A stretch of DNA of 47,068 nt from CAZJYC01 sp964550165 (GTDB lineage Bacteria > Acidobacteriota > Aminicenantia > Aminicenantales > Aminicenantaceae), in the NCBI GenBank assembly GCA_964550165.1, contig CAZJYC010000014.1, positions 1-47,068 on the forward strand. The letters are read 5' to 3'. A model generated the notes under the pieces. That model searched no databases, had not been told where the DNA came from, and was given only the letters and a program-made list of their open reading frames with translations. The translations under genes and the position numbers were made by a program. Each line of letters opens with the position of its first letter. Positions within the stretch are counted from its first letter, which is position 1. Shown here piece after piece: positions 32,799-41,013 of this stretch.

Positions 32799-34627
32799 TG
32801 TGCGGCATCATCGGTTATGTCGGTTTCCAAAAAGCCGTTCCCATCCTCATCGAGGCTTTAAAGAAGCTGGAGTACAGAGGATATGATTCAGCCGGAATCG
32901 CCGTCCTGGACAGAAACCGGATTGAGGTCAGGCGGGTTAAAGGGAGAATTCAAGATTTGGAAAAGAGCCTGGAACTTTCTCCTCCGGATGGAAGCTGTGG
33001 CCTGGGGCACACGCGCTGGGCAACTCATGGCCGCCCCAGCGAAGAAAACGCCCATCCTCATCAAGACTGCACCGGCTCCATAGTCGTTGTCCACAACGGG
33101 ATCATCGAAAACTATCTTTCCCTCAAGCAGAAACTCAAAAAAGAGGGGCACGCCTTTCGCACAGAGACTGACACCGAGGTGATCGTCCATCTTGTCGAAA
33201 AATATTTCAAGGATTCCCTGGAGAAGGCTGTCCTCAGAGCGGTTCAGGATCTTGAGGGAGCCTATGCGATCGCTGTCCTCTCATCGCGGGATTCAGGGAA
33301 AATTGTGGTTGCCAAAGTCGGCCCGCCGGCAGTCGTCGGTTTGGGGGAAGGGGAGTATTTTGTATCTTCAGACATCAACCCCATCCTCAACCATACCCGA
33401 AGAGTTGTCTTTCTCGATGATGAGGAAGCGGCGGTCATCCGCTCGCAGGACGTGAAATTCCTGGATTTTCATGGAAATCCCCTGGAGAAGAGAGTGGATC
33501 ATCTCACCTGGACTCCGCTCATGATCGAAAAAAGAGGCTTTAAGCATTTCATGCTCAAAGAGATATTCGAACAGCCTCAGGTCGTCAGGGATACGCTGAA
33601 AGGAAGGGTGTCGCTCGATTCAGGAAAGGTCTTGCTGGAGGAAATGGGAATCTCTTCGCAGTTCCTCAAACGACTCCAAAGAGCAGTTATCGTTGCCTGC
33701 GGCACTTCTTATCACGCCGGGCTTTGCGGCAAGTGCTTCATCGAGACTTTGGCCAAGGTTCCGGTTGACGTCGAGTTTGCCTCAGAATACCGCTACCGCG
33801 ATTTCATCCTGGATAAAGACTCACTCGTGGTTATTATTTCCCAATCTGGCGAGACGGCAGACAGCCTGGCTGCCCTGCGGTCTGTGAAAAAGGAAGGAGC
33901 AACGTCCCTGGCTATCTGTAATGTGGTCAATTCGTCCATCGCCAGGGAAGCGGACGGGGTTCTCTACACCAATGCCGGGCCTGAAATCGGAGTGGCTGCC
34001 ACCAAAACCTTCTCCGCCCAGCTTGTGGCCCTGGCTCTTCTTGCTCTCTATCTCGCTCAGCTAAGAGGCCAGATTGAGGAGAAAAAAGCTCTATCTTTGA
34101 TCGAGGACCTCCAGCGCATTCCCCATAAAATCGAAAAGATACTCAGCCAAGCTCAATCCATCAGCGATTTAGCTCAAAGATTCGCTTCCTTTTCTCATTT
34201 TCTCTATTTAGGACGCTGGGTCAGCTTTCCTGTTGCCCTGGAAGGTGCGCTCAAGCTAAAAGAGATATCTTACATCCACGCCGAAGGCTATCCGGGAGGA
34301 GAGATGAAGCACGGGCCGATCGCGCTTATCGACGAGAAAATGCCGACCATGGCTGTTATTCCTAAGGATAGAGTGTATGAGAAGATATTGAGCAACATTT
34401 CTGAAATCCAAACTCGAGTGGGAACCATCCTGGCTGTGGCCTTTGAAGATGATGAGGAGATTCAGGGCAGAGTCAACGAGATCATTCCTGTTCCCAAAGT
34501 AAATCCCCTTTTCTCTCCCTTTTTGACGGCAATCCCTTTGCAGCTTTTTGCTTATTATATTGCTTCGGCAAGGGGGGCGGATGTCGACCAGCCGCGGAAC
34601 CTGGCAAAAAGTGTTACCGTCGAATAG
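32798..34627 (+). CDS. glmS: Glucosamine-6-phosphate synthase GlmS (isomerizing)
   Basis: 609 residues, standard length. The class II glutaminase domain begins MCGIIGYVG, with Cys2 as the N-terminal nucleophile after Met removal, then GLGHTRWATHG and NGIIENY. Two SIS domains follow (CGTSYHAGL, ISQSGETADSL, and a second around GALKLKEISYIHAEGYPGGE), and the family ending is DQPRNLAKSVTVE. It converts fructose-6-phosphate and glutamine to glucosamine-6-phosphate, feeding GlmM and GlmU. The ATG overlaps the glmU stop (TAATG). No glmS ribozyme-like leader is possible here because the gene has no upstream untranslated region. Confidence 0.96.
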   Translation: MCGIIGYVGFQKAVPILIEALKKLEYRGYDSAGIAVLDRNRIEVRRVKGRIQDLEKSLELSPPDGSCGLGHTRWATHGRPSEENAHPHQDCTGSIVVVHNGIIENYLSLKQKLKKEGHAFRTETDTEVIVHLVEKYFKDSLEKAVLRAVQDLEGAYAIAVLSSRDSGKIVVAKVGPPAVVGLGEGEYFVSSDINPILNHTRRVVFLDDEEAAVIRSQDVKFLDFHGNPLEKRVDHLTWTPLMIEKRGFKHFMLKEIFEQPQVVRDTLKGRVSLDSGKVLLEEMGISSQFLKRLQRAVIVACGTSYHAGLCGKCFIETLAKVPVDVEFASEYRYRDFILDKDSLVVIISQSGETADSLAALRSVKKEGATSLAICNVVNSSIAREADGVLYTNAGPEIGVAATKTFSAQLVALALLALYLAQLRGQIEEKKALSLIEDLQRIPHKIEKILSQAQSISDLAQRFASFSHFLYLGRWVSFPVALEGALKLKEISYIHAEGYPGGEMKHGPIALIDEKMPTMAVIPKDRVYEKILSNISEIQTRVGTILAVAFEDDEEIQGRVNEIIPVPKVNPLFSPFLTAIPLQLFAYYIASARGADVDQPRNLAKSVTVE

Positions 34628-34670
34628 AAGGCACAGACTACTTTTAAAAACCCTCTTCCCTTTTTATTTG

Positions 34671-37481
34671 TCACCACCTCATTTTCACCGAGAGCCTCGC
34701 CTGCCGGGGTTGCTGCCTTCCCCAGACTTCACCGAAGATAGGAATGTCTTCTTTGACAAAGGAGATTGGCCTCTGGCTGTTCAAAAGGTTAAACACATCG
34801 ACTCTTAAAATTAAGGACAGAGATTGGAGGAGGCTGTGGAGTCGAAATTCTTTTTCCAAACCGAGGTCAAGGTAAACATGGGATGGAGTTTTTCTTGAAC
34901 CTCTCCCTTCAGGGAAAGAGTAATAGCCTCCGAAGAAGGGGACATAGCCCAGCTTTTCCCACTGATATCCGGAAATCCATTCAAAAGAGGTAGAAAGTGT
35001 CAGGCCGTATGGAGCCAGAAAGATGGCGTTTATCTTGACATCATGGTCCACAGAATAGGGAAGCTTGCCGTACCAGCCTTCATCTCCGATATTCCTGCCG
35101 CCCAGTCCACCCAAGGCTTGGTCGACTTGCTCTTTGATGTCTCGCAGCTCTGGAATATCGGGGATATAGGGGTGATTTCCAAAAAGTCCTATAAAATTTG
35201 TGCTGCCTTCTTCCTTAGCCCAGGAGCCCGTTTCTGTCTGCCCGGGATTGGTTCCCTTTGCCGAGGAATGGCAATAGGAAGCATTCAGGAAAAAATTTGA
35301 TCCAATCGTCCCGTTCAGTTCGAACTCGATGCCCTGGTAATTTCTCCTTTTGTACTCGAAGTTGTCATAAAGGAACTTGTAACCCTTTTCAATGTCAAAG
35401 AGCATGAGCACTTCGAGAAGGTCTTCTGCGTTTGCTTGGATGTAACGAGCCTTCAGGGCCCAGTTGCGGCTGAGCTTTCGGTCGAACTCGATGAGATAAC
35501 GGGTGAGGAAATTTGGCTTCAAGCCCTCGGCGATTTCAAAGGTCTGGCTCTTCTGCTCATTGTCGAATTGCCAGTTTGCGGGGTCATGCAGCTCTGGTTC
35601 AGATGGATTTGAAGGGCCCTGCCATCTGTAGGTGCGGAAGGTCAGACCCGCGCCAGAGCTCAGAAGTCCCAGGGGCATGGTGGTGATGAAGTCGGAAAAC
35701 CTTCCCCATCCCAGTTTCAATACGTTGACGCCATCTCCAGTGATATCGACGGCCAGAGAGAATCGGGGCGAGAGGAAATCGCCCAAGTTCCAGGACCAGA
35801 GTTTCTCTCCTCTATTGTCGAGGCAGAGCTGCGTTTGGCTGCGGAAGCCTGCCATGAAAGTGAACCGTTTCCAGGAGATTTTATCCTTGAAGAAAAGTCC
35901 TATTCCCCGTGAGGAGTTGATAAAGTTGAACACGCCATATTCATAGAAAAAGGTCGGGGTTCCGCTCCCATCCCTCCAGGTATCAAAATAATATTTTGTT
36001 CCGGCTTCGAAACCATTTCCAGGAAAGATATCCTCATCCTTCCCGCTGAAGTCGACGGCAAATTCAGAAGAAAAGGCGCAGTACTCGAATCCAAGGTTGA
36101 GCTCATGACGGCCGAAAGTTTCTGTCTCCAGGTGTTTGGTGAGCTTGAGGTTGAAGTCCAGCCTTTTCTGGTCATCGGTGATGTTTCCGTAGGAGTTGTG
36201 GATGTGCTGGCCCAGATCTTCGATGTAGTACTGGGCAGGACCAAGATCACCATCCGAGGGTTCTGTGAAAATATCCCTTACGATCTGGCCTAATCCTGCT
36301 TCGATGAATGTTGAGGAGCTGAGGATTCCCTTGTAGTTCAAGCGGATGATGAAGTCGGAGAATTGCTTTTCCTCAAACAGTTCCGGTATCCCTGTTCCGC
36401 CTTTTTGGCCTAAAGATTTATGAAAAATCGTGGTCAGGGAAAGGTTGTGATTGCTGTTGAGGGCATAGGTGAGTTTTGTGAAGATGTTGTCGGTTCTTGT
36501 GGTTTTGCTGCCTCCGGGTACGAAGAGGTAGTCCACGGTGCCGTCTTTCGTCTCTTCTGTGTCTGTATAATAATCGTTGGACAGGAAAAACCAGAGCTTG
36601 TCCTTGATCACGGGGCCGCCGAGGTTGAAATACAGATTATAATCAGAAAAACTATCAGGTTCACTCACCACAGAAAGCTGCTCCTGCCGCGAGGCCTGGA
36701 GTCCCTTATCTGTAAAAACGAGAGAGAACTCACCGGCCAAGGTATTACCGCCGCTCTTGGTGACCATGTTGATGATGCCGCCGTAAGCAGGGCCAAACTC
36801 CGGGCTGAAGGCGTCGGAGATGATCTGGATTTCGTCGATGGAATCAAAATTGAGCTGAATCCCCAGATTTTTCAGTCTGACCCCGCTGATGGAGAGTCCG
36901 TCAACGATCCAGCTATTGCCTTCTTCCCCCTCGCCCCGGAAACTCGGCTGACCCTCGACGGCCATGCCGCGGCGGGTGTTGATTCTAACTCCTGTTGCGC
37001 CCGGAGCTATCTTGGTTACGTCGACCACGGTTCGGTTCTGGACGGGTAGCCTTTCCAGATCTGAACTTGTCAGGTGGAAGCTCGTGTCTGTTGATGTTTT
37101 ATCGATCAGAGGCGTTTCTGCGGTCACAACGATTTCCTTTTTTATCTCTGACAATTTCATGGTCACGGTCAAGGAAGTTGTCTGTCCCAGAAGAACAATC
37201 ACATTTTCCTGGACGACAGGTGCAAAACCTGCAAGCTTGAAGGTTAAGGTGTATTTTCCAACGGGAAGGAGTGCAAAAAGAAAATCGCCGTCTTTTGAAG
37301 AGAGAATGACCCTGGTGCCCTGAAGGCTGGGGCTTGCGGCCGTAATTTCCACGCCGGGGAGGCCTTCTCCTCCTTCATCCAGCACCTTTCCCTGGATTCT
37401 TCCTGTTTCTATGGCCTGGAGTTGGAGACAGAAAGCAGAGAAAAAGACGAAGACAAGAACAAGAATTTTTTGCCTGAACAT
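34671..37481 (-). CDS. TonB-dependent receptor with carboxypeptidase-like N-domain
   Basis: 936 residues: signal peptide (1-23), a carboxypeptidase-regulatory/CarbopepD-like beta-sandwich (about 27-110; GRIQGKVLDEGGEGLPGVEI), a plug domain (about 120-240; IVVTAETPLIDKTSTDTSF, SWIVDGLSISGV, YGGIINMVTKSGGN), then an outer-membrane barrel to a C-terminal aromatic (LSVKMRW). This is the Oar-like layout common in Acidobacteria and Bacteroidetes. No canonical TonB box is obvious. It starts 27 nt downstream of the inositol-phosphate synthase stop and may share that transcript. No SusD-like partner is present. Substrate is unknown; the arabinosidase genes lie over 3 kb away on the other strand. Confidence 0.9.
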   Translation of the reverse strand: MFRQKILVLVFVFFSAFCLQLQAIETGRIQGKVLDEGGEGLPGVEITAASPSLQGTRVILSSKDGDFLFALLPVGKYTLTFKLAGFAPVVQENVIVLLGQTTSLTVTMKLSEIKKEIVVTAETPLIDKTSTDTSFHLTSSDLERLPVQNRTVVDVTKIAPGATGVRINTRRGMAVEGQPSFRGEGEEGNSWIVDGLSISGVRLKNLGIQLNFDSIDEIQIISDAFSPEFGPAYGGIINMVTKSGGNTLAGEFSLVFTDKGLQASRQEQLSVVSEPDSFSDYNLYFNLGGPVIKDKLWFFLSNDYYTDTEETKDGTVDYLFVPGGSKTTRTDNIFTKLTYALNSNHNLSLTTIFHKSLGQKGGTGIPELFEEKQFSDFIIRLNYKGILSSSTFIEAGLGQIVRDIFTEPSDGDLGPAQYYIEDLGQHIHNSYGNITDDQKRLDFNLKLTKHLETETFGRHELNLGFEYCAFSSEFAVDFSGKDEDIFPGNGFEAGTKYYFDTWRDGSGTPTFFYEYGVFNFINSSRGIGLFFKDKISWKRFTFMAGFRSQTQLCLDNRGEKLWSWNLGDFLSPRFSLAVDITGDGVNVLKLGWGRFSDFITTMPLGLLSSGAGLTFRTYRWQGPSNPSEPELHDPANWQFDNEQKSQTFEIAEGLKPNFLTRYLIEFDRKLSRNWALKARYIQANAEDLLEVLMLFDIEKGYKFLYDNFEYKRRNYQGIEFELNGTIGSNFFLNASYCHSSAKGTNPGQTETGSWAKEEGSTNFIGLFGNHPYIPDIPELRDIKEQVDQALGGLGGRNIGDEGWYGKLPYSVDHDVKINAIFLAPYGLTLSTSFEWISGYQWEKLGYVPFFGGYYSFPEGRGSRKTPSHVYLDLGLEKEFRLHSLLQSLSLILRVDVFNLLNSQRPISFVKEDIPIFGEVWGRQQPRQARLSVKMRW

Positions 37482-37507
37482 ATTCTTGATGTTTGGTGAC
37501 TTTCCCC

Positions 37508-38617
37508 TTATTTCTTTTTTGCTTTTACTTCTTTTTTCCCATATTTTTTGATGAATTCTTCAGTGAGTTTCTTGGCTTCTGTATCCGTAAATTGTTTGGG
37601 AGGAGTTTTCATGAAATAGGCCGAGGGCCCGAAGAGCGCTCCGGAGAGCCTGTGCTCCAGCGCCAGTTTGCAGCAGCGGATCGCATCGATCACCACGCCT
37701 GCTGAGTTGGGTGAATCTTCAACGGACAATCTGCAGTCAAGGTAAGTCGGGACATCCCCAAAGTGCCGGCTCTCGATGCGCAGGAAGCAAAGCTTGTTGT
37801 CTTTTTGCCAGGGAACATAATCGCTGGGGCCGACGTGGACATTGTCAGGATCGATATCCAGCCCCCTGGCTCTGATCTGGGAGGTTACAGCGTTTGTCTT
37901 TGAGATCTTCTTAGAATGAAGCCTTTCTCTTTCCAGCATGTTGAGGAAGTCTGTGTTTCCACCTGTGTTTAGTTGATATGTCCTGTCGATGGGCATTCCC
38001 CGATCCAGGTAGAGGTTGACCAGGGTTCTGTGGAGAATTGTGGCGCCCACCTGAGATTTTATATCATCGCCGATAATGGGCAGCTTCTTATTGTCAAACC
38101 TTCTCTGCCAGTATCTCTCGCTGGCGATGAAGACGGGAATACAGTTGATAAAGGCACACCCTGCATCCAGGACTTGCTCGACATACCATTTTGTTGCCTC
38201 TTCACTTCCGACAGGAAGGTAGTTGATCACAACGTCTGTTTTGGTTTCTCTCAGGATGCCGCTCACATCGGCTGTTGCACCCGGCGCTTTTTCGATAATC
38301 TGGGAAAGGTATTTTCCAAGGCCGTCATGCGTCATGCCCCTCGCAACTTTGACATTCAGAAATGGAACATCCGAGAACTTCGTGGTATTGTTGGGCCAGG
38401 TAAACATAGCCTCACCGAGCTCTTTTCCCACTTTGTTTTTGTCGATGTCGAAAGCCGCCACGAATTCGATGTCTCGTATATGGTAGCCGCCAAGGTTGAC
38501 ATGCATGACTCCGGGGATAAAATCTGCCTCCTTGGCGTTTTTATAGTACTCCACACCTTGAACAAGGGAAGACGCACAATTGCCGACGCCGATGATGGCG
38601 ACTCTGATTTTGCCCAT
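37508..38617 (-). CDS. ino1: Myo-inositol-1-phosphate synthase
   Basis: 369 residues from ATG 38617 (AAGGAGGAG 7 nt upstream). The frame is open to 38710, but that extension lies inside the preceding gene and is not homologous. It closely resembles the short mycobacterial-type Ino1: N-terminal NAD Rossmann strand VAIIGVGNCASSLVQGVEYY, then SYLPVGSEEA-like NYLPVGSEEATKWY, the catalytic stretch IGDDIKSQVGATILHRTL, NTGGNTDFLNMLERERL, KISKTNAVTSQI and SPNSAGVVIDAIR. It turns glucose-6-phosphate into L-myo-inositol-1-phosphate. It begins 4 nt after a CDP-alcohol phosphatidyltransferase, so the pair probably makes an inositol phospholipid. Confidence 0.95.
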   Translation of the reverse strand: MGKIRVAIIGVGNCASSLVQGVEYYKNAKEADFIPGVMHVNLGGYHIRDIEFVAAFDIDKNKVGKELGEAMFTWPNNTTKFSDVPFLNVKVARGMTHDGLGKYLSQIIEKAPGATADVSGILRETKTDVVINYLPVGSEEATKWYVEQVLDAGCAFINCIPVFIASERYWQRRFDNKKLPIIGDDIKSQVGATILHRTLVNLYLDRGMPIDRTYQLNTGGNTDFLNMLERERLHSKKISKTNAVTSQIRARGLDIDPDNVHVGPSDYVPWQKDNKLCFLRIESRHFGDVPTYLDCRLSVEDSPNSAGVVIDAIRCCKLALEHRLSGALFGPSAYFMKTPPKQFTDTEAKKLTEEFIKKYGKKEVKAKKK

Positions 38618-38621
38618 TCTC

Positions 38622-39278
38622 TCACTCCTCCTTTTCAAATTTCCTTTGTTTTTCGACTTTTTGGACGTAGTAAACCCTCTGAATCGCTGTGATATTGGAA
38701 ACAACAGCAATTATTGTCAGGACAACGATCATGGCCGGATCGAAAATCCTGAAAATGCCGCCTAAAATAGCGCCTCCGATGAGCAAAACCAATCTTTCCG
38801 CTCTCTGCATGATTCCTATTCTGCATTCTATTCCCAGTCCTTCCGCGCGGGCTCGAGTGTAGCTCACCATCGTTGAACCGAGCAATGTCCAGAAGGTGAG
38901 CCAGAGAGCCCAGTGGTTTTTAAAATGAGCGGCAAGGCCCAGATAGATGAAGAATTCAGAGTATCTGTCCAGGGTTGAGTCAAATATCGCTCCGAAGAGG
39001 CTCTTCTTGTTTGTGTGTTTTGCGACTTTGCCGTCGATGATGTCGAATACGCCGCAGATGATGATGGCGATACCGGCCCAGAAAGGGTGTTCAAGGTAGA
39101 AGAGGAGCCCTGCGGCCGCGCCTGCGATCAAGGCGATGAGGGTTAGAGCATTGGGTTTGATTCTGAGGCAAGCTAAAACGCCAGCCACTTTGTTCAAAAA
39201 ATTCAGGGTTAGAGAAATCAATCCTCTGGGCAGTATCCGTACGGGTTCCTCGAGCTTTGTATTTGTCTGGGCTTTCAT
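38622..39278 (-). CDS. CDP-alcohol phosphatidyltransferase, probable phosphatidylinositol-phosphate synthase
   Basis: 218 residues, an integral membrane enzyme with about six helices. The family motif DxxDGxxARx8GxxxDxxxD reads Asp79, Asp82-Gly83, Lys87 (in place of Arg), Gly96, Asp100, Asp104, so all metal Asp residues are kept. The SLFGAIFDSTLDRYSEF segment resembles mycobacterial PI-phosphate synthase (FGAFLDSTLDR from memory) more than PgsA or PssA. With MIPS encoded 4 nt downstream, transfer of inositol-1-phosphate to CDP-diacylglycerol is the most likely reaction. Archaetidylinositol-type or glycerol-phosphate transfer are less likely alternatives. The start lacks a good ribosome site. 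Confidence 0.85.
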   Translation of the reverse strand: MKAQTNTKLEEPVRILPRGLISLTLNFLNKVAGVLACLRIKPNALTLIALIAGAAAGLLFYLEHPFWAGIAIIICGVFDIIDGKVAKHTNKKSLFGAIFDSTLDRYSEFFIYLGLAAHFKNHWALWLTFWTLLGSTMVSYTRARAEGLGIECRIGIMQRAERLVLLIGGAILGGIFRIFDPAMIVVLTIIAVVSNITAIQRVYYVQKVEKQRKFEKEE

Positions 39279-39299
39279 TATTTTATGGGTTAAGGAGCA

Positions 39300-39328
39300 T
39301 AATTACTCCATTATTGAAAAAAATTCAA
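39300..39328 (-). promoter_or_regulatory. Possible promoter of inositol-lipid operon
   Basis: Minus strand: -35 TTGAAT (39328-39323), 17-bp spacer, -10 TAATTA (39305-39300), 22 nt before the phosphatidyltransferase start. Confidence 0.4.
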
Positions 39329-39349
39329 GTTAAATGAGTTTTGCGGAGT

Positions 39350-39559
39350 TCACTCGATGCGGATTTTTCTTCCTTTTGTGCCTTTTCCTCTTTCTCTTTT
39401 CTCAAGAGATTCGATTTTAAAATCGATCATAGAACGTAAAGCAAGGAGGAATTCCTTTTTGGCATTGATGAGGTGGTCTAAAGTCTTTTCCGGAACGAGG
39501 AAGGAAAAGAGTTCCTCCGGAATGCTGATTCTAATCTCTCTTGTTCTCCCTTCCCTCAT
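39350..39559 (-). CDS. Small charged protein downstream of ArsA-like ATPase
   Basis: 69 residues from ATG 39559, chosen because AGGAGGTGAGACC lies just upstream; a longer frame to 39601 would include the palindrome at 39577-39597. It reads as an opening strand (REIRISIPEELFSFL), a long amphipathic helix (TLDHLINAKKEFLLALRSMID) and a basic tail (KRERGKGTKGRKIRIE). No family is recognised. The stop of the ArsA-like ATPase is 46 nt upstream on the same strand, so the two may form a unit; a small dimeric accessory protein is as much as can be said. Confidence 0.65.
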   Translation of the reverse strand: MREGRTREIRISIPEELFSFLVPEKTLDHLINAKKEFLLALRSMIDFKIESLEKRERGKGTKGRKIRIE

Positions 39560-39576
39560 GGTCTCACCTCCTGTAT

Positions 39577-39597
39577 AAAAGGGGACTGTCCCCTTTT
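39577..39597 (-). terminator. Near-perfect 21-bp palindrome after arsA (terminator-like hairpin)
   Basis: On the minus strand AAAAGGGGAC and GTCCCCTTTT pair around one central base, followed by ATAC. It lies 9 nt past the stop of the ATPase gene and 17 nt before the next start codon. The GC stem followed by four Us could act as a weak or regulated terminator. It resembles a GGGGACTGTCCCC repeat I recall from other genomes. Confidence 0.45.
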
Positions 39598-39605
39598 TCA
39601 CTTTT

Positions 39606-40769
39606 TTAATGGCGGAAACTTATCCGCAGCCTTTCCTCTTCAAACTTTGCTTCTTTTATGGAGCAGCTCAGAAGTGTTTGCGGCAGCAGGATGTTTCTTT
39701 TGTATGTTCCGACTTTAATGAAAAGTTCTTCTCCCTTCTGGTAGAGGTCCAAATCTTTCTTCTGGGCGAAGGGAAGTTTTAAAAAGAGGTCAAATCCTCC
39801 ATCCGCTTTTTCGATGGCGATTGGCTTCTGGGTAAAAAATATTTGAGTCGGGTCCTTTATGCCGTAGACTTTTTCAGCCATTTTGTCGAGCAAAGGAATT
39901 CCTAAGATCTCCTGAGAGAAGAGCTCAAGAGAGACGATAGGAAGCGGCGAAAAACATTCCTGGATGAACTGTTGATAATTCGACTGGATAGTTTTCCATT
40001 TCTTGAAATAAACGTCTTGAACTTCTTGAGGAATCATGCGGTTGACGATGATCAGGTCAACCGCATAGCCGAAAAGGCAAAAAAACGTAAAAGACCTTTG
40101 AGCTTCTTTAATAACCATCTTTTCGGGATTGACCACAAGGCGAATCGTTGTTGTTTGGCTGTCTTCGAGAATCTCTTTCATTTCGGCCAATTGCGTGGTC
40201 AACTTCTTCAGGGCTTCAAAGATTCGGTCTTCAGGAAAAGGGAAAGGAAGAATGCGGCTGGCAACCGGCCGGATGGCTCTGGCCGCTGTTCTCTGGATGG
40301 GGAAAATGTGCTTGAGGTACCAGCTTGTGATTTCAGGAGCGCTCAAAAGCCTCAGCGTATCGCCTGTCGGAGCGCAGTCGACGATGACCACCTCATATTC
40401 TGATTTTTTATTGTAGTTGCGGATCTCCATCAAACTGAAGAGTTCTTCCATGCCGGGGAAGATGCTCATTTCACCGGCCTCGATGGAGTCAATCCCCTGG
40501 GAAGCGAAAAAATCCGCTAAATAGCTCTTGATCTCCCCCCATTTTTTTTCGATTTCCTCGAGGGCATTGATCTCCTGCCCGAAGAGGTGGGGTACAATCT
40601 TTTTGGGCTGGTTGGAAAGCTGGGTTTCGAAAGCATCGGAGAGGCTGTGCGCCGCATCTGTGGAAATAACCAGGGTTTTATGGCCTTTTCTGGCTGAGAG
40701 AAGAGCGGTTGCCGCGGCCAAAGTTGTCTTGCCAACTCCACCTTTTCCGGTAAAAAGTATGATGCGCAT
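39606..40769 (-). CDS. ArsA/GET3-type P-loop ATPase with HSP20-like C-domain
   Basis: 387 residues. The deviant Walker A GKGGVGKTTLAAA near the N-terminus, the switch STDAAHSLSDAF and the switch-II-like VDCAPTGDTLRLL are ArsA/TRC40 hallmarks. The C-terminal about 75 residues (from KPIAIEKADGGFDLFLKLPF to the end) form an ArsA-HSP20-like beta domain. It is a single ATPase half, as in GET3, and no arsB, arsC or arsR is near, so arsenite export is unlikely. A chaperone or targeting ATPase for membrane proteins is the better inference. A promoter lies 32 nt upstream; there is no clear Shine-Dalgarno. Confidence 0.9.
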   Translation of the reverse strand: MRIILFTGKGGVGKTTLAAATALLSARKGHKTLVISTDAAHSLSDAFETQLSNQPKKIVPHLFGQEINALEEIEKKWGEIKSYLADFFASQGIDSIEAGEMSIFPGMEELFSLMEIRNYNKKSEYEVVIVDCAPTGDTLRLLSAPEITSWYLKHIFPIQRTAARAIRPVASRILPFPFPEDRIFEALKKLTTQLAEMKEILEDSQTTTIRLVVNPEKMVIKEAQRSFTFFCLFGYAVDLIIVNRMIPQEVQDVYFKKWKTIQSNYQQFIQECFSPLPIVSLELFSQEILGIPLLDKMAEKVYGIKDPTQIFFTQKPIAIEKADGGFDLFLKLPFAQKKDLDLYQKGEELFIKVGTYKRNILLPQTLLSCSIKEAKFEEERLRISFRH

Positions 40770-40800
40770 CTGTTTAAATTTAAAAGGAAGCGTTAATTCT

Positions 40801-40828
40801 ATTTTATCACGCGCCAGGGGTAAGTCAA
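40801..40828 (-). promoter_or_regulatory. Promoter of ArsA-like ATPase gene
   Basis: Minus strand: -35 TTGACT (40828-40823), 16-bp spacer, -10 TAAAAT (40806-40801). No corresponding promoter for the divergent GH127 gene is evident in 40829-41013. Confidence 0.6.
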
Positions 40829-41013
40829 CCGGCAGGGCGAGTGCATTTTTTGCCGATGCCCGCTCAGCCTTCTCAGTCAGGAAATTGAGAATATTGAGAG
40901 AAATTTAGAGGGCAGGCCATAGATGTATTCAGGGTCGTTGAACCTATGCTCCTTTTTTGGTAGGCTATGGCGAAGAGCGATCTTTTTCAAAATTTGCAAG
41001 GAGCGTGCATATC

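Noticed and set aside
36420..37049. A 209-codon frame antisense to the TonB receptor gene.
   Set aside because: It is a shadow of the receptor coding strand; the receptor has clear signal, plug and barrel features and the antisense product has no recognisable domain.
38618..38710. Upstream extension of the inositol-phosphate synthase.
   Set aside because: It lies inside the preceding phosphatidyltransferase gene; the ATG at 38617 has a strong AAGGAGGAG site and the homologous start.
40855..40872. An 18-nt match (GATGCCCGCTCAGCCTTC) to the element core upstream of the GH127 gene.
   Set aside because: Too short and without any other element sequence nearby to call a copy, though it may be a last remnant.
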